A stretch of 64,000 nt of DNA from a virus (IMGVR_UViG_3300021376_002797:1-64000); one strand, 5' to 3'. Shown: positions 16,751 through 26,688, counted from the first letter of the stretch. Notes: generated by a model from the letters alone, not told the origin. Numbers and translations: made by a program.

Positions 16751-17074
16751 TTTTCTTTTTTCTAAATATGATTCAAGGATCACCACAATTTGATCCATTT
16801 CATTTTTTTCTTTATCTGTCACCAACTTCCAATTTTTTGTATCAAATAAATAAACATCAAAAAAATAGTAGTGACCAATTATTAACAAAATGAAAGTTAG
16901 TGGTGTTATCGGAAACATTGCAAAATATGTAATAAGCATAGATGTTAATGTAACAATAAAATTAAAAGATCTTGAGTTTGCCTTTATTAAAAATTTGTAC
17001 TCTCTAATAACTTTCTTGAGTTTTTTAGTTGGTAGGTCTTTGTAAAGGTTGGCTTCTTTTTCTATCTTTGTCAT
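16730..17074 (-). CDS. Small membrane protein
   Basis: 114 residues. Two adjacent membrane helices (FNFIVTLTSMLITYFAMF, PLTFILLIIGHYYFF) lie between basic N- and charged C-terminal parts. Untagged; TATATTTG (minus strand, 17091-17098) fits a host-type promoter. Function unknown. Confidence 0.65.
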   Translation of the reverse strand: MTKIEKEANLYKDLPTKKLKKVIREYKFLIKANSRSFNFIVTLTSMLITYFAMFPITPLTFILLIIGHYYFFDVYLFDTKNWKLVTDKEKNEMDQIVVILESYLEKRKTKNPSV

Positions 17075-17192
17075 AACGATTAATTTTATACAAATATATA
17101 AAAATTATTTTAATCTAAAAAATTAATATAGTTTTTTTAAATAAATATTTGGAATGCTAAACGATAAACGGTAGATAAAAACTTATTTTATT

Positions 17193-17300
17193 TTAGTATT
17201 TTTTTATTGTAATTTTTTTAAATATCTCAGATGATAACGTATTTAAATGATTATACGTTTCTTTGTCTTTTACTTTATATATTTTTAATCCCACCACCAT
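17193..17300 (-). CDS. Possible very small ORF coupled to 17285 gene
   Basis: 35 codons starting at ATG 17300 inside the end of the upstream gene (MVVGLKIYKVKDKETYNHL...). Charged, helical and uninterrupted, but with no independent support. The rest of the 17090-17285 gap shows only AT-rich sequence. Confidence 0.25.
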   Translation of the reverse strand: MVVGLKIYKVKDKETYNHLNTLSSEIFKKITIKKY

Positions 17301-17875
17301 TTCATTCTTTCTTTTAAAATTTTAAACAATAAATTATGCGCTTTTTCCTGATTATGTTTTGATACATAAAAGCATAAATCTTTTTTATCTAAATTAGGTC
17401 TTTCTTTCAATACTTTACGAGCACTTGATTGATATTTTTTTAAAAATTCATCATATCTTTCAGATAAAACACCAACTTCTAAAGAATGAAGGTTTTCGTT
17501 ATCTTCAATAGGTTCAAATCTAAAGTTAGAATCTTCGTAATCAAGATATTCAGTATTGTAAAATTCATCTTTAACCCTTTCAATAAGATTTAAAACAATT
17601 GTCATATCACGATTATCCCTATCAACATCAATGTGACGATTTGCATAGATTATTTCTTTTCTTTGGAATTCTATTTTCTTTTGTAAAATAGTGAAGATGT
17701 ACCAATCATCCCAATCTTTATCTTGATATAAAGTTGGTATCCATCTAAAGATATTTTTTATGCCTCCGATAAAGTATCTTATTCTCCAGTGTGTTTTTCG
17801 CCATATCCAAGCAAATACCCCTTTTCTGTTCCAAGCAGAATCTTCAGGTATTGTTAGTTTTTTGTAGTTTTTCAT
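17285..17875 (-). CDS. Hypothetical protein
   Basis: 196 residues, Trp-rich at both ends (FAWIWRKTHWRIRYFIGG, MKWWWD), otherwise helical and charged. Untagged. The upstream minus-strand sequence has TATATTTG with a TTTTTG further up, a host-type promoter although the spacing (~24) is long. Family not identified. Confidence 0.65.
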   Translation of the reverse strand: MKNYKKLTIPEDSAWNRKGVFAWIWRKTHWRIRYFIGGIKNIFRWIPTLYQDKDWDDWYIFTILQKKIEFQRKEIIYANRHIDVDRDNRDMTIVLNLIERVKDEFYNTEYLDYEDSNFRFEPIEDNENLHSLEVGVLSERYDEFLKKYQSSARKVLKERPNLDKKDLCFYVSKHNQEKAHNLLFKILKERMKWWWD

Positions 17876-18085
17876 TTTCTTCTTCTTTGTATTGCAAATA
17901 TAAAGAAAAAATAACTAATAAGTTAACAAAAATACATAAAAAAGTTTCAAATAACCAATGTCAGTCAGTTTGTGTCATTGATACGTGTGTGCCTAACCAC
18001 ATAAAAAGAACCATACTTATTCATTATCTCAATCAACAAATAGTTTAAAAATTTAACCATATTATTACTATTACGTTTATATTAA

Positions 18086-18093
18086 TATTTATC
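18086..18093 (+). promoter_or_regulatory. TATTTATC box, leaderless spacing
   Basis: 3 nt before the ATG at 18097. The rest of the 17876-18085 gap shows only the upstream promoter sequences of the divergent gene. Confidence 0.45.
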
Positions 18094-18096
18094 TAT

Positions 18097-18426
18097 ATGA
18101 GTAAACAAAACTTGAACGAACCAAACCCTAATTTAAAGGAAGGTGATAGAATCATTTTAATTCACATGGACGGAGAAGAAATATCGATAGGGTCAAAAGG
18201 AATTGTTGTTGGAATTAATGGTCAACCTAGATTTAGACCTACAGATTCTGGTATGGGTTATTGGGTTGAGTTTTATGATCCTGAAGATAATAAATTCATA
18301 TCCAAACTAACTTTAATTCCTGAAGTTGATGTATGGATTTATGATAAAGATTATTATGAAAATGAACATTTAAAAGAAAGTTTATTTACCATAACTAAAA
18401 AAAATATAAACAAAGTAAAATTATAA
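18097..18426 (+). CDS. Hypothetical protein, SH3-like
   Basis: 109 residues. LKEGDRIILIHMDGEE...GSKGIVVGING...YWVEFYD has the spacing of a small beta-barrel (SH3/KOW-like). No tag, although LNE|P occurs at residue 8. First gene of the packed run 18097-20826. Confidence 0.55.
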   Translation: MSKQNLNEPNPNLKEGDRIILIHMDGEEISIGSKGIVVGINGQPRFRPTDSGMGYWVEFYDPEDNKFISKLTLIPEVDVWIYDKDYYENEHLKESLFTITKKNINKVKL

Positions 18427-18428
18427 TT

Positions 18429-18947
18429 ATGAGAGGATTTTCAATGATGTCTGACGAAGAAAGAAAAAGAATAAAACAATTACATTCAACACTATATGAT
18501 GGATATGCTGTTGGTAATGTTCCAACAAATATGACACCTTTGACTGTGTATGACGCGGCACAAGATAAATTAGGTGTAACAGTAACTGCAAATGGTGACG
18601 TGAAACAATATCACAATCACAGAATTAATGAAATTGCTGCAAAAAATTTACATTATGATGAAATTGATCCGGCATATGAGTTTGATTCAGGAGGTCCTGG
18701 AGATGAAAATTTAGGATACGACGTGTATAACCAAACAAAACCAGCATATGATTTTGATTCAAAAGGTCCTGTTGATCCCTATTATGGTGGCGGTTACCAA
18801 ACAGGTGATGAAGATAGTGAAGAAACTGATTTTCAATTTGACATGGTTGATTTTGGGGATTATATTGATAGTGACAAAAAAGAAAACATTGAAGAGGGTT
18901 TAAATAAAACTATAGATATGTTTAAAAGATTTAAAAAATTTAACTAA
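18429..18947 (+). CDS. Hypothetical acidic protein, possible tag variant
   Basis: 172 residues. SDEERKRIKQLHSTLY near the N-terminus resembles the SEKRRILEMH type of tag, but no final (I/L)xE-Q is clear (RINE|I occurs at ~67). The body has a repeat: DPAYEFDSGGP and KPAYDFDSKGP. Probably disordered and acidic. It overlaps the next start by 1 nt. Confidence 0.6.
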   Translation: MRGFSMMSDEERKRIKQLHSTLYDGYAVGNVPTNMTPLTVYDAAQDKLGVTVTANGDVKQYHNHRINEIAAKNLHYDEIDPAYEFDSGGPGDENLGYDVYNQTKPAYDFDSKGPVDPYYGGGYQTGDEDSEETDFQFDMVDFGDYIDSDKKENIEEGLNKTIDMFKRFKKFN

Positions 18948-19252
18948 TGGAAGTTATAGAAATTTTATCACATTATATCGATAAAACACAAAATTTAATA
19001 AACGTTGAGTTTAGATTAGTTGGTGATAGTGATGAGGTTATACGTGAAGATTTAATTGAATATAGTTTTTATGAAGAATTCGGGTTTGATAACAAAAAGG
19101 ATTTTGAAATTTTTAATGAAATTTTAGAAGAAGACGAGGAGTGGGGTTTAGATGATGTTGATTATATAGATAATGAAGATTATTTAATCTCTTTTTTAAA
19201 TGAATACTATATTGTTTATCCTAAAAAATTACCAAAAGCAGATTATAGATAA
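18947..19252 (+). CDS. Small acidic hypothetical protein
   Basis: 101 residues, strongly acidic (EILEEDEEWGLDDVDYIDNED). Tight overlap on both sides (TAATG). Function unknown. Confidence 0.6.
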   Translation: MEVIEILSHYIDKTQNLINVEFRLVGDSDEVIREDLIEYSFYEEFGFDNKKDFEIFNEILEEDEEWGLDDVDYIDNEDYLISFLNEYYIVYPKKLPKADYR

Positions 19253-20826
19253 TGAATTTATTAGAACAAATAAGAGAAATAAGAAAGTTAATTAACATAA
19301 TGGAAAATACCAAAATAGGTAGTAACGTTATGGTTATTGGAGATAGGTACGCAAGTCTACTTAGAGAAAGTGATTTTAATATCATCAATGATTTAATCAA
19401 TGAAGATATGACCATTGATATGTTAATTAACAAAATATCAAATCAAGAACTAAATGACAAAATTGATGAAATTTTTATTTCAATAGGGACAAATGATTTA
19501 TTTGATCCCGAAAGCAATATTGGTGGTTTAGTTAACATACTTTACGATTTTTACCCTAATGCTAGGTTACACCTCATTAAAGGATATGTGAATATTTTTG
19601 AATTTAATTTAAATGAATACATTGTCGAGGATGTAAAAAAAGATTCAATAACTTTTTTTGAACTTTTTAAAAAGGATGGTGTCGAATTAATTGGTGGTGA
19701 AATTACTGGAAAATTTTCATGTGTTGGTGACGATATTATAAAAACCAACTCTAATTTTATAGAAAAACTTAGGTCTTACATATTGGGATTTGTCTTCAAT
19801 TTTGAAATAAAGGACACTGCTGAAGTGGATAACAACATTTTTACTGATTTGGATATTGATGAAAAAACAGATTTTGATACAATATATGAATTTCTAGAAA
19901 TTTTTGAAAAAATTGTAAAATCAAATAACACGTATAGTGATATTTTGAATGGTAAATATGTTGGTGATGTTGAAGTTATACAAATTGCACTAATGTTTTT
20001 AGGGTATAGTGATGGTGTTATTGCAAACGGTAAATATGATGCAAACACAAAAGACGCTGTATACGATTTTCAAAGAGATAATAATTTAACAGAAACAGGA
20101 ATAGCAAATAAAGAAACGTTAACTGAAATACTTTGGGAGTTAAAGGCTAAAGGTTTTGATGAAGAAGATTTAGCACAATTTATTACAGGTTTAAAAGAAA
20201 AGAAAAAAACATACGATATTGACTCTTATAATTTAGAAAACTATTGTGACATAATCATAAATAAAATCGAGGGTGGTTATGCAAATAAGGCTCATTTTAG
20301 TAAGTTTGCAGAAACTGAAAAAAATCCAGATATGAGAAAAGCATTTGAGAACTCATCTGAAACCATGTTTGGTATTGATAGACTTGCCGGTAATTGGGAT
20401 AGTCATCCGGTTGGTGGAGATTTTTGGGATTTAATAGATGAAAATAGTGGATGGTCACCAAAATCTTCAGATAAACCAAAATGGCCTCATGGTCACATGG
20501 GCGGGTCTTTAGAGAGTAGACTTAGAAGTTATGTGTATGACATGATGTTACCAATTTTTTCTGATTTAAAAAACAAAAATTTGGATTCTGAAACTAAAAA
20601 ATTGGTGGAAGAAGACAAAAGATTAACCATGCACTTACTTTACGCTTGTTGGAATGGGTCTGGGTTTTTTGAGCAATTTTCAAATGTTTTAAATAATGAA
20701 GTTTCTAATGGTAACACAGATAGGGACTCATTATATGAGGTTGCGATTAATTCTAGAAAAAATCATAGTAATGATGCAATAAAAAAGAATGGAGTAAAAG
20801 TTGAAAATATGATCAATAGAATTTAA
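19252..20826 (+). CDS. Tagged lysozyme-like protein with peptidoglycan-binding domain
   Basis: 524 residues. The tag MNLLEQIREIRKLINIME|N comes first. A GDSL/SGNH-like region follows (VMVIGDRYASLL, FISIGTNDLFDP, ~residues 25-100). A peptidoglycan-binding_1 domain lies at residues ~240-285 (VIQIALMFLGYSDGVI, then KYDANTKDAVYDFQRDNNL). The C-terminal ~190 residues begin IINKIEGGYANKAHF and contain SSETMFGIDRLAG, a lysozyme-like pattern with a likely catalytic Glu in EGGY. I infer a peptidoglycan-degrading virion enzyme. It overlaps the upstream stop by one base. Confidence 0.65.
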   Translation: MNLLEQIREIRKLINIMENTKIGSNVMVIGDRYASLLRESDFNIINDLINEDMTIDMLINKISNQELNDKIDEIFISIGTNDLFDPESNIGGLVNILYDFYPNARLHLIKGYVNIFEFNLNEYIVEDVKKDSITFFELFKKDGVELIGGEITGKFSCVGDDIIKTNSNFIEKLRSYILGFVFNFEIKDTAEVDNNIFTDLDIDEKTDFDTIYEFLEIFEKIVKSNNTYSDILNGKYVGDVEVIQIALMFLGYSDGVIANGKYDANTKDAVYDFQRDNNLTETGIANKETLTEILWELKAKGFDEEDLAQFITGLKEKKKTYDIDSYNLENYCDIIINKIEGGYANKAHFSKFAETEKNPDMRKAFENSSETMFGIDRLAGNWDSHPVGGDFWDLIDENSGWSPKSSDKPKWPHGHMGGSLESRLRSYVYDMMLPIFSDLKNKNLDSETKKLVEEDKRLTMHLLYACWNGSGFFEQFSNVLNNEVSNGNTDRDSLYEVAINSRKNHSNDAIKKNGVKVENMINRI

Positions 20827-20846
20827 ATATAAAAACTATTTTCGTG

Positions 20847-21122
20847 ATGAAAACAATATATGTAAATTTATGTGCGAAGATATTAATAAAAAAAACTAAG
20901 TACTTTGGGTTTGTTAAAAAATACGCCTTAATCGTAGTAATACCGTCATTAAAAATAGCGAAAATAGACACAAACATTGATAATTTACCATTTATAGAAA
21001 AAGAAATTTTAATACTAGAAAAATTAAAATTATTTTCAGAAAAAAATAAATACAAAGTACAGTATCAAACAAATAACAAAAAACTAAAAAGAATATTAGA
21101 TTCCTATGGCTTTATTTTTTAG
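20847..21122 (+). CDS. Small hypothetical protein
   Basis: 91 residues from ATG 20847 (a GTG precedes it directly). Lys/Ile-rich, with a short hydrophobic stretch (YALIVVIPSLKIA) too weak for a certain membrane helix. The antisense frame is also open, so the strand is moderately uncertain. Confidence 0.45.
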   Translation: MKTIYVNLCAKILIKKTKYFGFVKKYALIVVIPSLKIAKIDTNIDNLPFIEKEILILEKLKLFSEKNKYKVQYQTNNKKLKRILDSYGFIF

Positions 21123-21133
21123 GCCTTTTGAAC

Positions 21134-21141
21134 TATTTATA
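21134..21141 (+). promoter_or_regulatory. TATTTATA box
   Basis: 5 nt before the ATG at 21147; start of the operon 21147-23026. Confidence 0.5.
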
Positions 21142-21146
21142 AAATT

Positions 21147-21404
21147 ATGAATAGTCTTGATAAAAATATTAAAAGGATTATTGACCTAATGGAAAAAAAC
21201 ACCACTAAGAAAGAAGTGGATTTTGAAGTTGAGGAAGAGATAAGTGAGGAAGGAGAAACCGCTGGCGGAGGTTCTGCACCTTCAACGGGATACCCTACAG
21301 TTACAAAATGGGAAACAGGACTAACAAGAGGACCTGGGAATCCTATTGGAAACGCAAAAAGACAGGATAAAACAGCAAGAGGTAAAGCAAATAGACTAAT
21401 ATGA
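21147..21404 (+). CDS. Tagged small protein
   Basis: 85 residues. The tag MNSLDKNIKRIIDLME|K is followed by an acidic stretch and then a Gly/Pro/Arg-rich disordered part (GGGSAPSTGYPTVTKW). It overlaps the next gene by ATGA, suggesting coupled production with the large protein. Confidence 0.65.
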   Translation: MNSLDKNIKRIIDLMEKNTTKKEVDFEVEEEISEEGETAGGGSAPSTGYPTVTKWETGLTRGPGNPIGNAKRQDKTARGKANRLI

Positions 21405-23026
21405 AAAATTTAGAAAAAGAATTACTAGAACAAATTAGACTTATGAATTATGATAGGTCAAAAATTTTATCTGAACAAAAACCCGATAATTTAATGCCAT
21501 ACCAATCAGACTATGGATTATCACCGAATTATACTCCCGCTGAATTAGCCGCAAATGCTCAAAAACAAGCGGAAAGACTTAAAGAGATTGATCCACACAT
21601 GATGTTACCATTACTTTCAGTAATGACTATTTGGTTACCTCCTCTCTCAGCGGCATTTGAACTTGCGGACGCAGCATTATATTTGGCAGAAGGAAAATAT
21701 TACGAAGCGGGATTAGCGGCTGCTTTCGCACTAATACCTGGAGGGGCATTTGGTACCTTAGCTAGAGGGTTTTCAAAAGCAGAAAAAGAAGTTTTAGGTG
21801 AACTTTTAGAAAGACAGGCAAAAGGTGAAACGGTTGAATTTACAGCAAAACAACAAAAACTTTTAAAGGAATTGTCAAAAAAGGAAACTCAAAATCAAAT
21901 AAAAAGAAGATTGGCTATTCAGGGATTAAAACAACTTTTTAAAGAAGCGATGTCAATAAGTGTGTTACATAGAATTATTTACAAATTAGTGACTATTGGT
22001 TATTTACCTGTAAAATTTTTAACAACTATGGGATTAACTATTGGTACCGTTTTTTATACTTGGGATGCCATAGGTAAATCACTTGGTTTATGTAATCCAG
22101 CCTCTTTGAAAATGTTACTTTTATCAGATAAAGAATGGGTTAAAAAAATTGGTGAAATTGGTCAATATTTACAACCATTTACAACCCCTTGTGAACAAGA
22201 AGCAATACTTAAAGAACTCCTTAAAAAAGGGCAAGAACCCGGATTAACAAAGGAAATGGTTTTAAACAGATTGAAGTTTATTGAAGAACAACAAAACACA
22301 TTAATTTTATCTGACGAAAATTATTCAAACATTGAAAGTCAAGAAACATTATCGGTACAAATAGCATTAAGGGCGTTAGGATATACAAAATTTACTGAAG
22401 TAAAAACAAAAATTACTAAAGTACCATACTATGTACCAAATTTTGAAAATAACAATATTGATATTAAGGCTAATTCAGGTGCCGGTAAATATAATGATTA
22501 TGACCCTTCAGGTGGTATTGGTAGGGCAAGAGCACAAACAACCGGACTTGCATCAACTGGAAGTATAAAGTCTGACCAAGCAGCAACAATGAAATTATTA
22601 TACAGAGATGAACCTATAGAAGAAAGAAAAGATGTAAATGTTAATTTCAAATGGGGTTATTATGACTACAACACCGATATGGTAGTTAGAGAATTTCAGA
22701 AAAAAAATGGTTTATCGGTTGATGGTAGTGTTGGTGTTAATACTGCAAAAAAACTATGGGAAAAAGTAAATGGCTTAAGTAGTGTTTCAGATTACGGAAC
22801 AAAAATTCAAACTTGGACAGATAAAGATAGAGAAAAACTAAAACAAGAACTTATTAAGAAAGTTAAAGAATTAGAAAATCAAAAAACACCACCAGTAGAT
22901 CTTTTAAATCAAAAAGCAACAGAAGAGCAAATTAAAAAATTAACAAAAGAAGTAGAACAAAACGCAACCGACAATATTGAAAATATGAATCCTGAAGATT
23001 GGGCCGAGGAATTAGGAATAAAATAA
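21401..23026 (+). CDS. Tagged large protein with membrane-active region and peptidoglycan-binding domain
   Basis: 541 residues. The tag MKNLEKELLEQIRLMNYDRS ends in KILSE|Q. Residues ~65-115 (PLLSVMTIWLPPLSAAFEL, then AAFALIPGGAFGTLAR) and ~180-220 are hydrophobic, like the pretoxin/pore-type segments seen in secreted toxins and ejected phage proteins. A peptidoglycan-binding-like segment lies near residues 425-450 (MVVREFQKKNGLSVDGSVG). The C-terminus is a charged helix. An ejection or pilot protein that crosses the envelope is my inference. Confidence 0.65.
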   Translation: MKNLEKELLEQIRLMNYDRSKILSEQKPDNLMPYQSDYGLSPNYTPAELAANAQKQAERLKEIDPHMMLPLLSVMTIWLPPLSAAFELADAALYLAEGKYYEAGLAAAFALIPGGAFGTLARGFSKAEKEVLGELLERQAKGETVEFTAKQQKLLKELSKKETQNQIKRRLAIQGLKQLFKEAMSISVLHRIIYKLVTIGYLPVKFLTTMGLTIGTVFYTWDAIGKSLGLCNPASLKMLLLSDKEWVKKIGEIGQYLQPFTTPCEQEAILKELLKKGQEPGLTKEMVLNRLKFIEEQQNTLILSDENYSNIESQETLSVQIALRALGYTKFTEVKTKITKVPYYVPNFENNNIDIKANSGAGKYNDYDPSGGIGRARAQTTGLASTGSIKSDQAATMKLLYRDEPIEERKDVNVNFKWGYYDYNTDMVVREFQKKNGLSVDGSVGVNTAKKLWEKVNGLSSVSDYGTKIQTWTDKDREKLKQELIKKVKELENQKTPPVDLLNQKATEEQIKKLTKEVEQNATDNIENMNPEDWAEELGIK

Positions 23027-23031
23027 GCACA

Positions 23032-23039
23032 TATTTATA
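23032..23039 (+). promoter_or_regulatory. TATTTATA box
   Basis: 11 nt before the ATG at 23051. Confidence 0.55.
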
Positions 23040-23050
23040 AAATAAATAAA

Positions 23051-25783
23051 ATGAAAAGTAGTGTATTAGAAGAAATAAATAGAAATAGACAACTCATGGG
23101 ATTATCTTTAATCACAGAACAAGGGGTTGCTTGGTTAGATGATTTAATAAGAAAAGGGTATCAGAGGTTTACTGGTTTAGATAATATAATAAAAAAATTA
23201 GGCCTTAAAGGTAAGGATTTAACAGATGCTGATATAGATAAAATTATTGATGAACTTCCTGATGAATTAGTTGATAGTGAGCTTAAATTAGCAGTTAAGC
23301 AAACATTAAAAAATGAAGAAAATCTTAAAAGTGCGTTAAAAAATGGTAATGATAATTTTTTATTAGAATTAAGAAAATATAAAAACGCTTCTGCTTTTAA
23401 AAATATCGTAAATCTAACGGCCGATGAAGTAAAGGCGATAGTAAAAAGGACAGTAACTAAAATGTTAGACGACGCATCGTCAAGTCTATCAATAGGATTT
23501 GATAACCTTGATTTAGCGATGACAGAACTTGTTGAAGCTTCTTTAAAAAATAGTGGGTCAAAACTAAGAAATGTTGATGAAATTTATGATATTGCAGAGG
23601 CTAGAATACAAGACATTTTAAAAGGAAAAATTAAAAATGGTATGGATTTTAATGTTGCAGAAGAAGTATTCAATAATTATAGAACTAAACTTAGAACTGA
23701 CTCTAAATTAAAAACAAAATTAGATGAAATTTCTAGTTCAGGTAGAAATTCTAATCTACAAAAAAGAACAAAGTCAATAACCGATTTTAATTCTAAAGTA
23801 GATTTACCTGAAGAATTGTTATCTAAACAAAATTGGATTGATGATACAGTGCCACCTGTTAGAGATGGTGGAGATGTTCCACCTGTTAGAGATGGTGGTG
23901 ATGTTCCACCTGTTAGAAATGGTGGTGATGTTCCATCAACCATAGATGAAGTTGATAATTATTTAGATGAAATTGATCCTCCAGGTCCTACAAGAATAGA
24001 TTTGTTCCCTGGAGGTGTACCTGATCCTACCTTTTTTACTAATTTTTGGTTCAAGTGGTGTAAAATGGGATTTTGTGAAGTTTTAATAGATTTTATTAGA
24101 TCTTTAGGAAAGACGCCAGCCGATTTTGCCGACGACATGATAAGTACTCAGGCTAGAATAACCGATTTAGTTGACAGATTAGGTAGAATGAATCCAGGTG
24201 ATGCTGGTTATACCAATTTAAAATTTGAACTTGATGGTTGGGTTAACAGGTTAAAAAGTAACACAAAAATGGTGTCAACACCACAAACAGGATTCATATC
24301 TCAGTGGGAAAATGTTAAAAATAATATAAGAACAACTTTAGGTCCGGAACACAGAGACTTAGCTGAACAAGTAATACAATACTGTGAAAATAGAGCGGTA
24401 ACTTCAGGTAATGAAACAATTGGTGAGTTTATATTATTGCTAAATCAAAAATCATCAGGGCTTGATCTTCCATTACTTTTAGATTTGAGAAAAGTTGCAA
24501 CCCCCGAATATTGGGCAAATTGGAGCAAAACAAGGGTTGTTAAATACGCTAACGAGGTTAAGGACCATTATAGAGCAGCATCCCAAAAATTTGGTGGTTG
24601 GTTTAGGGGTTTTATTACTAGTGTTGGAAAAATTTTAAAAGATTTCTTTGAAGCGGTACTTAAAAGAACTGCAAATTTTATGACTTTTGGAACTTTTAGG
24701 TATTACAAGGATTTAGTAAAAAGACTAAGAATGGGATCTTTTACTAACGCCGAAGGTTTAAAAAGATATATGTTACTATATGTTGAATTGACAATAATCG
24801 CAAACGTTGTTGGTCCATTTATCGAATACGCCGAAGATTTAATAAAAACGGCACTTGAAGTTGGAGATATAATGGAAACAGACGAAGAAAAAAAGACACC
24901 AATAGAAAATTTGTACGAAAATCTTTTAGAAAGAATTCCTGGGTTTGGTAATGAATTTGAATGGAATCCGTTATTCAACCCTCTTGGTTTTGTTCCAGGA
25001 TCAAGAGAAATCGGCGACTATTTAGGGTTTGAGCCAGCACCGCTTCCGGAATACATAGTAAGGGGAATAAGATTTATTTTTGAAAAAATAGGTTGGTTGA
25101 GTAATCAAAATAGGGCTAAGGATGTTAATGAAACAAGAAGACGGCAGTTACAATCACAATTTGAAGATATGACAAATAATTACATAAACACTATCAATGA
25201 TCAATCAGTAAGAGAATATGAAGCAAACAAAAGTCAGGTTGAAGCGAGAAATGGAAAAGAAAAAGTATTTAAAACAATTGAAAACTATTCAAACCCTATA
25301 TTCACACTTTACTACCCCGATTTTGATTTACTAACTATTGACGAAGTCAAAAGATTAAGAGATGCGTTAGTCTTCCAACCAGGTATTTCACCAGAAACTA
25401 AAAATTCTATCTTAAATAGAGAAAGAAACAAAAAAAGGTCAGTGAAAGATAAAAATGGTAAATTGGTGGGATTCTATTACCCAACAGAAAGTATAAATAA
25501 ATTCATACCTAATGATTTAGGCGAGAAAGACGGATTAAAACCATCCCCTACCGCACCTAAAGATACTAAAGTTGAATACCCTGATGTTGATTCTATGTTG
25601 AGTGATTTAAAAAATAATAACGGATACTGGGCTTTAAAAGGTTCTGATGGTAAATTATATTTATTAAAACCTAATGAAAGTGGGTTTATGTATTATTTGA
25701 CCCCATCAATTGATGAAATTGAAAAAGACCCAAATGTTAAAGTAAAACAAAATGATTTACAGAAATTTGTAGATAAATTATAA
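23051..25783 (+). CDS. Tagged very large internal-type protein
   Basis: 910 residues, the largest tagged product. The tag MKSSVLEEINRNRQLMGLSL ends in ITE|Q. The N-terminal ~270 residues are helical. Three tandem PPVRDGGDV-type repeats (23867-23940) form a hinge. The second half has amphipathic and hydrophobic stretches (MLLYVELTIIANVVGPFIEY, ~residues 575-594). The C-terminus contains LKNNNGYWALKGSDGKLYLL. Size, tag and membrane-like part resemble proteins ejected with DNA, but no named family was recognised. Confidence 0.7.
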   Translation: MKSSVLEEINRNRQLMGLSLITEQGVAWLDDLIRKGYQRFTGLDNIIKKLGLKGKDLTDADIDKIIDELPDELVDSELKLAVKQTLKNEENLKSALKNGNDNFLLELRKYKNASAFKNIVNLTADEVKAIVKRTVTKMLDDASSSLSIGFDNLDLAMTELVEASLKNSGSKLRNVDEIYDIAEARIQDILKGKIKNGMDFNVAEEVFNNYRTKLRTDSKLKTKLDEISSSGRNSNLQKRTKSITDFNSKVDLPEELLSKQNWIDDTVPPVRDGGDVPPVRDGGDVPPVRNGGDVPSTIDEVDNYLDEIDPPGPTRIDLFPGGVPDPTFFTNFWFKWCKMGFCEVLIDFIRSLGKTPADFADDMISTQARITDLVDRLGRMNPGDAGYTNLKFELDGWVNRLKSNTKMVSTPQTGFISQWENVKNNIRTTLGPEHRDLAEQVIQYCENRAVTSGNETIGEFILLLNQKSSGLDLPLLLDLRKVATPEYWANWSKTRVVKYANEVKDHYRAASQKFGGWFRGFITSVGKILKDFFEAVLKRTANFMTFGTFRYYKDLVKRLRMGSFTNAEGLKRYMLLYVELTIIANVVGPFIEYAEDLIKTALEVGDIMETDEEKKTPIENLYENLLERIPGFGNEFEWNPLFNPLGFVPGSREIGDYLGFEPAPLPEYIVRGIRFIFEKIGWLSNQNRAKDVNETRRRQLQSQFEDMTNNYINTINDQSVREYEANKSQVEARNGKEKVFKTIENYSNPIFTLYYPDFDLLTIDEVKRLRDALVFQPGISPETKNSILNRERNKKRSVKDKNGKLVGFYYPTESINKFIPNDLGEKDGLKPSPTAPKDTKVEYPDVDSMLSDLKNNNGYWALKGSDGKLYLLKPNESGFMYYLTPSIDEIEKDPNVKVKQNDLQKFVDKL

Positions 25784-25797
25784 TAAATAAAAAAAAA

Positions 25798-26661
25798 ATG
25801 AGCGGAAAAAGATTTGACGAAGACAATTTTAAACATTGGAAAGACACATTCAAGTTTCAATCTTATGATCCTGAAACAGGTGAATACAAAAAAGTTAAAA
25901 TAAAGACAGATGATGTAATGGACAGAATTAACCATTACAGAAAAAAATATGATGAGGATGATGCCTTTGTTCGTGCGGTTATTGATACTCACGAAGACGT
26001 TGTTAAAATCATGTTTACAAAAGATTTAGCACATTTAACAGAATCGACAACACTAGTTGGTTTAGCGAGTGTTTTACAAAGTTTAAGAGAAGGTCGTGGT
26101 GAAATGGAAATATGGTCAGTTGCTAGACCCGCAGATGGGAACTGGTTTTTGGTAAAAGGTTCTTTTAATAAAAAAGAATTAGCTAATATGGATCTTCACA
26201 AAAAAGAACCAAAAAATAGAGATACAGAAAAAATAGAAAAACCTGAAGAAGGTTTAAAAAAAAAAGAAGAAACCGCACTACAAAGACTGAAGACTAATGA
26301 AGTTTCAGGGTTAGATGGGTTACCTGTTAGAGTAAAACAAAAAGTAAGAGAAAAAATGTCACAGGGGTGGACAACAGAACCACCCCTTGAATTTTTTAAT
26401 GAATATTATACCGAAAGTGAAATAAATTCAGTATTCAACGATAAGATCAAAATTTATAAATTAAAACCAACTCAAGAATTTTTTAGTTCATTGGTTCAAA
26501 ACTCCGCTAAATTAAATTTAAAAAGGGGTTTTTGTAGATCAATTTATTTAGCTAAATCGGATAATGATATTAATGAAAAATCAAAAAAAGTTATTGACCA
26601 TATTTTAATTAAATGTAACAATAGGTATGATAATAAATTAGGAGTTTATTCTAAATTCTAA
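25798..26661 (+). CDS. Hypothetical protein
   Basis: 287 residues. The untagged N-terminus (MSGKRFDEDNFKHWKDTFKF) leads to a helical domain, a charged linker (~residues 135-165) and a helical C-terminal domain with two Cys. It follows the 910-residue protein by 14 nt and is probably co-transcribed; it may act with it. Family unknown. Confidence 0.6.
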   Translation: MSGKRFDEDNFKHWKDTFKFQSYDPETGEYKKVKIKTDDVMDRINHYRKKYDEDDAFVRAVIDTHEDVVKIMFTKDLAHLTESTTLVGLASVLQSLREGRGEMEIWSVARPADGNWFLVKGSFNKKELANMDLHKKEPKNRDTEKIEKPEEGLKKKEETALQRLKTNEVSGLDGLPVRVKQKVREKMSQGWTTEPPLEFFNEYYTESEINSVFNDKIKIYKLKPTQEFFSSLVQNSAKLNLKRGFCRSIYLAKSDNDINEKSKKVIDHILIKCNNRYDNKLGVYSKF

Positions 26662-26680
26662 TAATAAAATTTTTTTCTAA

Positions 26681-26688
26681 TATTTATT
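26681..26688 (+). promoter_or_regulatory. TATTTATT box, leaderless spacing
   Basis: 4 nt before the ATG at 26693. Confidence 0.5.

Noticed and set aside
20813-21055. Minus-strand membrane-like ORF opposite the 20847 gene
   Set aside because: Antisense of a Lys/Ile-rich gene readily yields Phe/Ile-rich hydrophobic frames; no promoter element or start context supports it.
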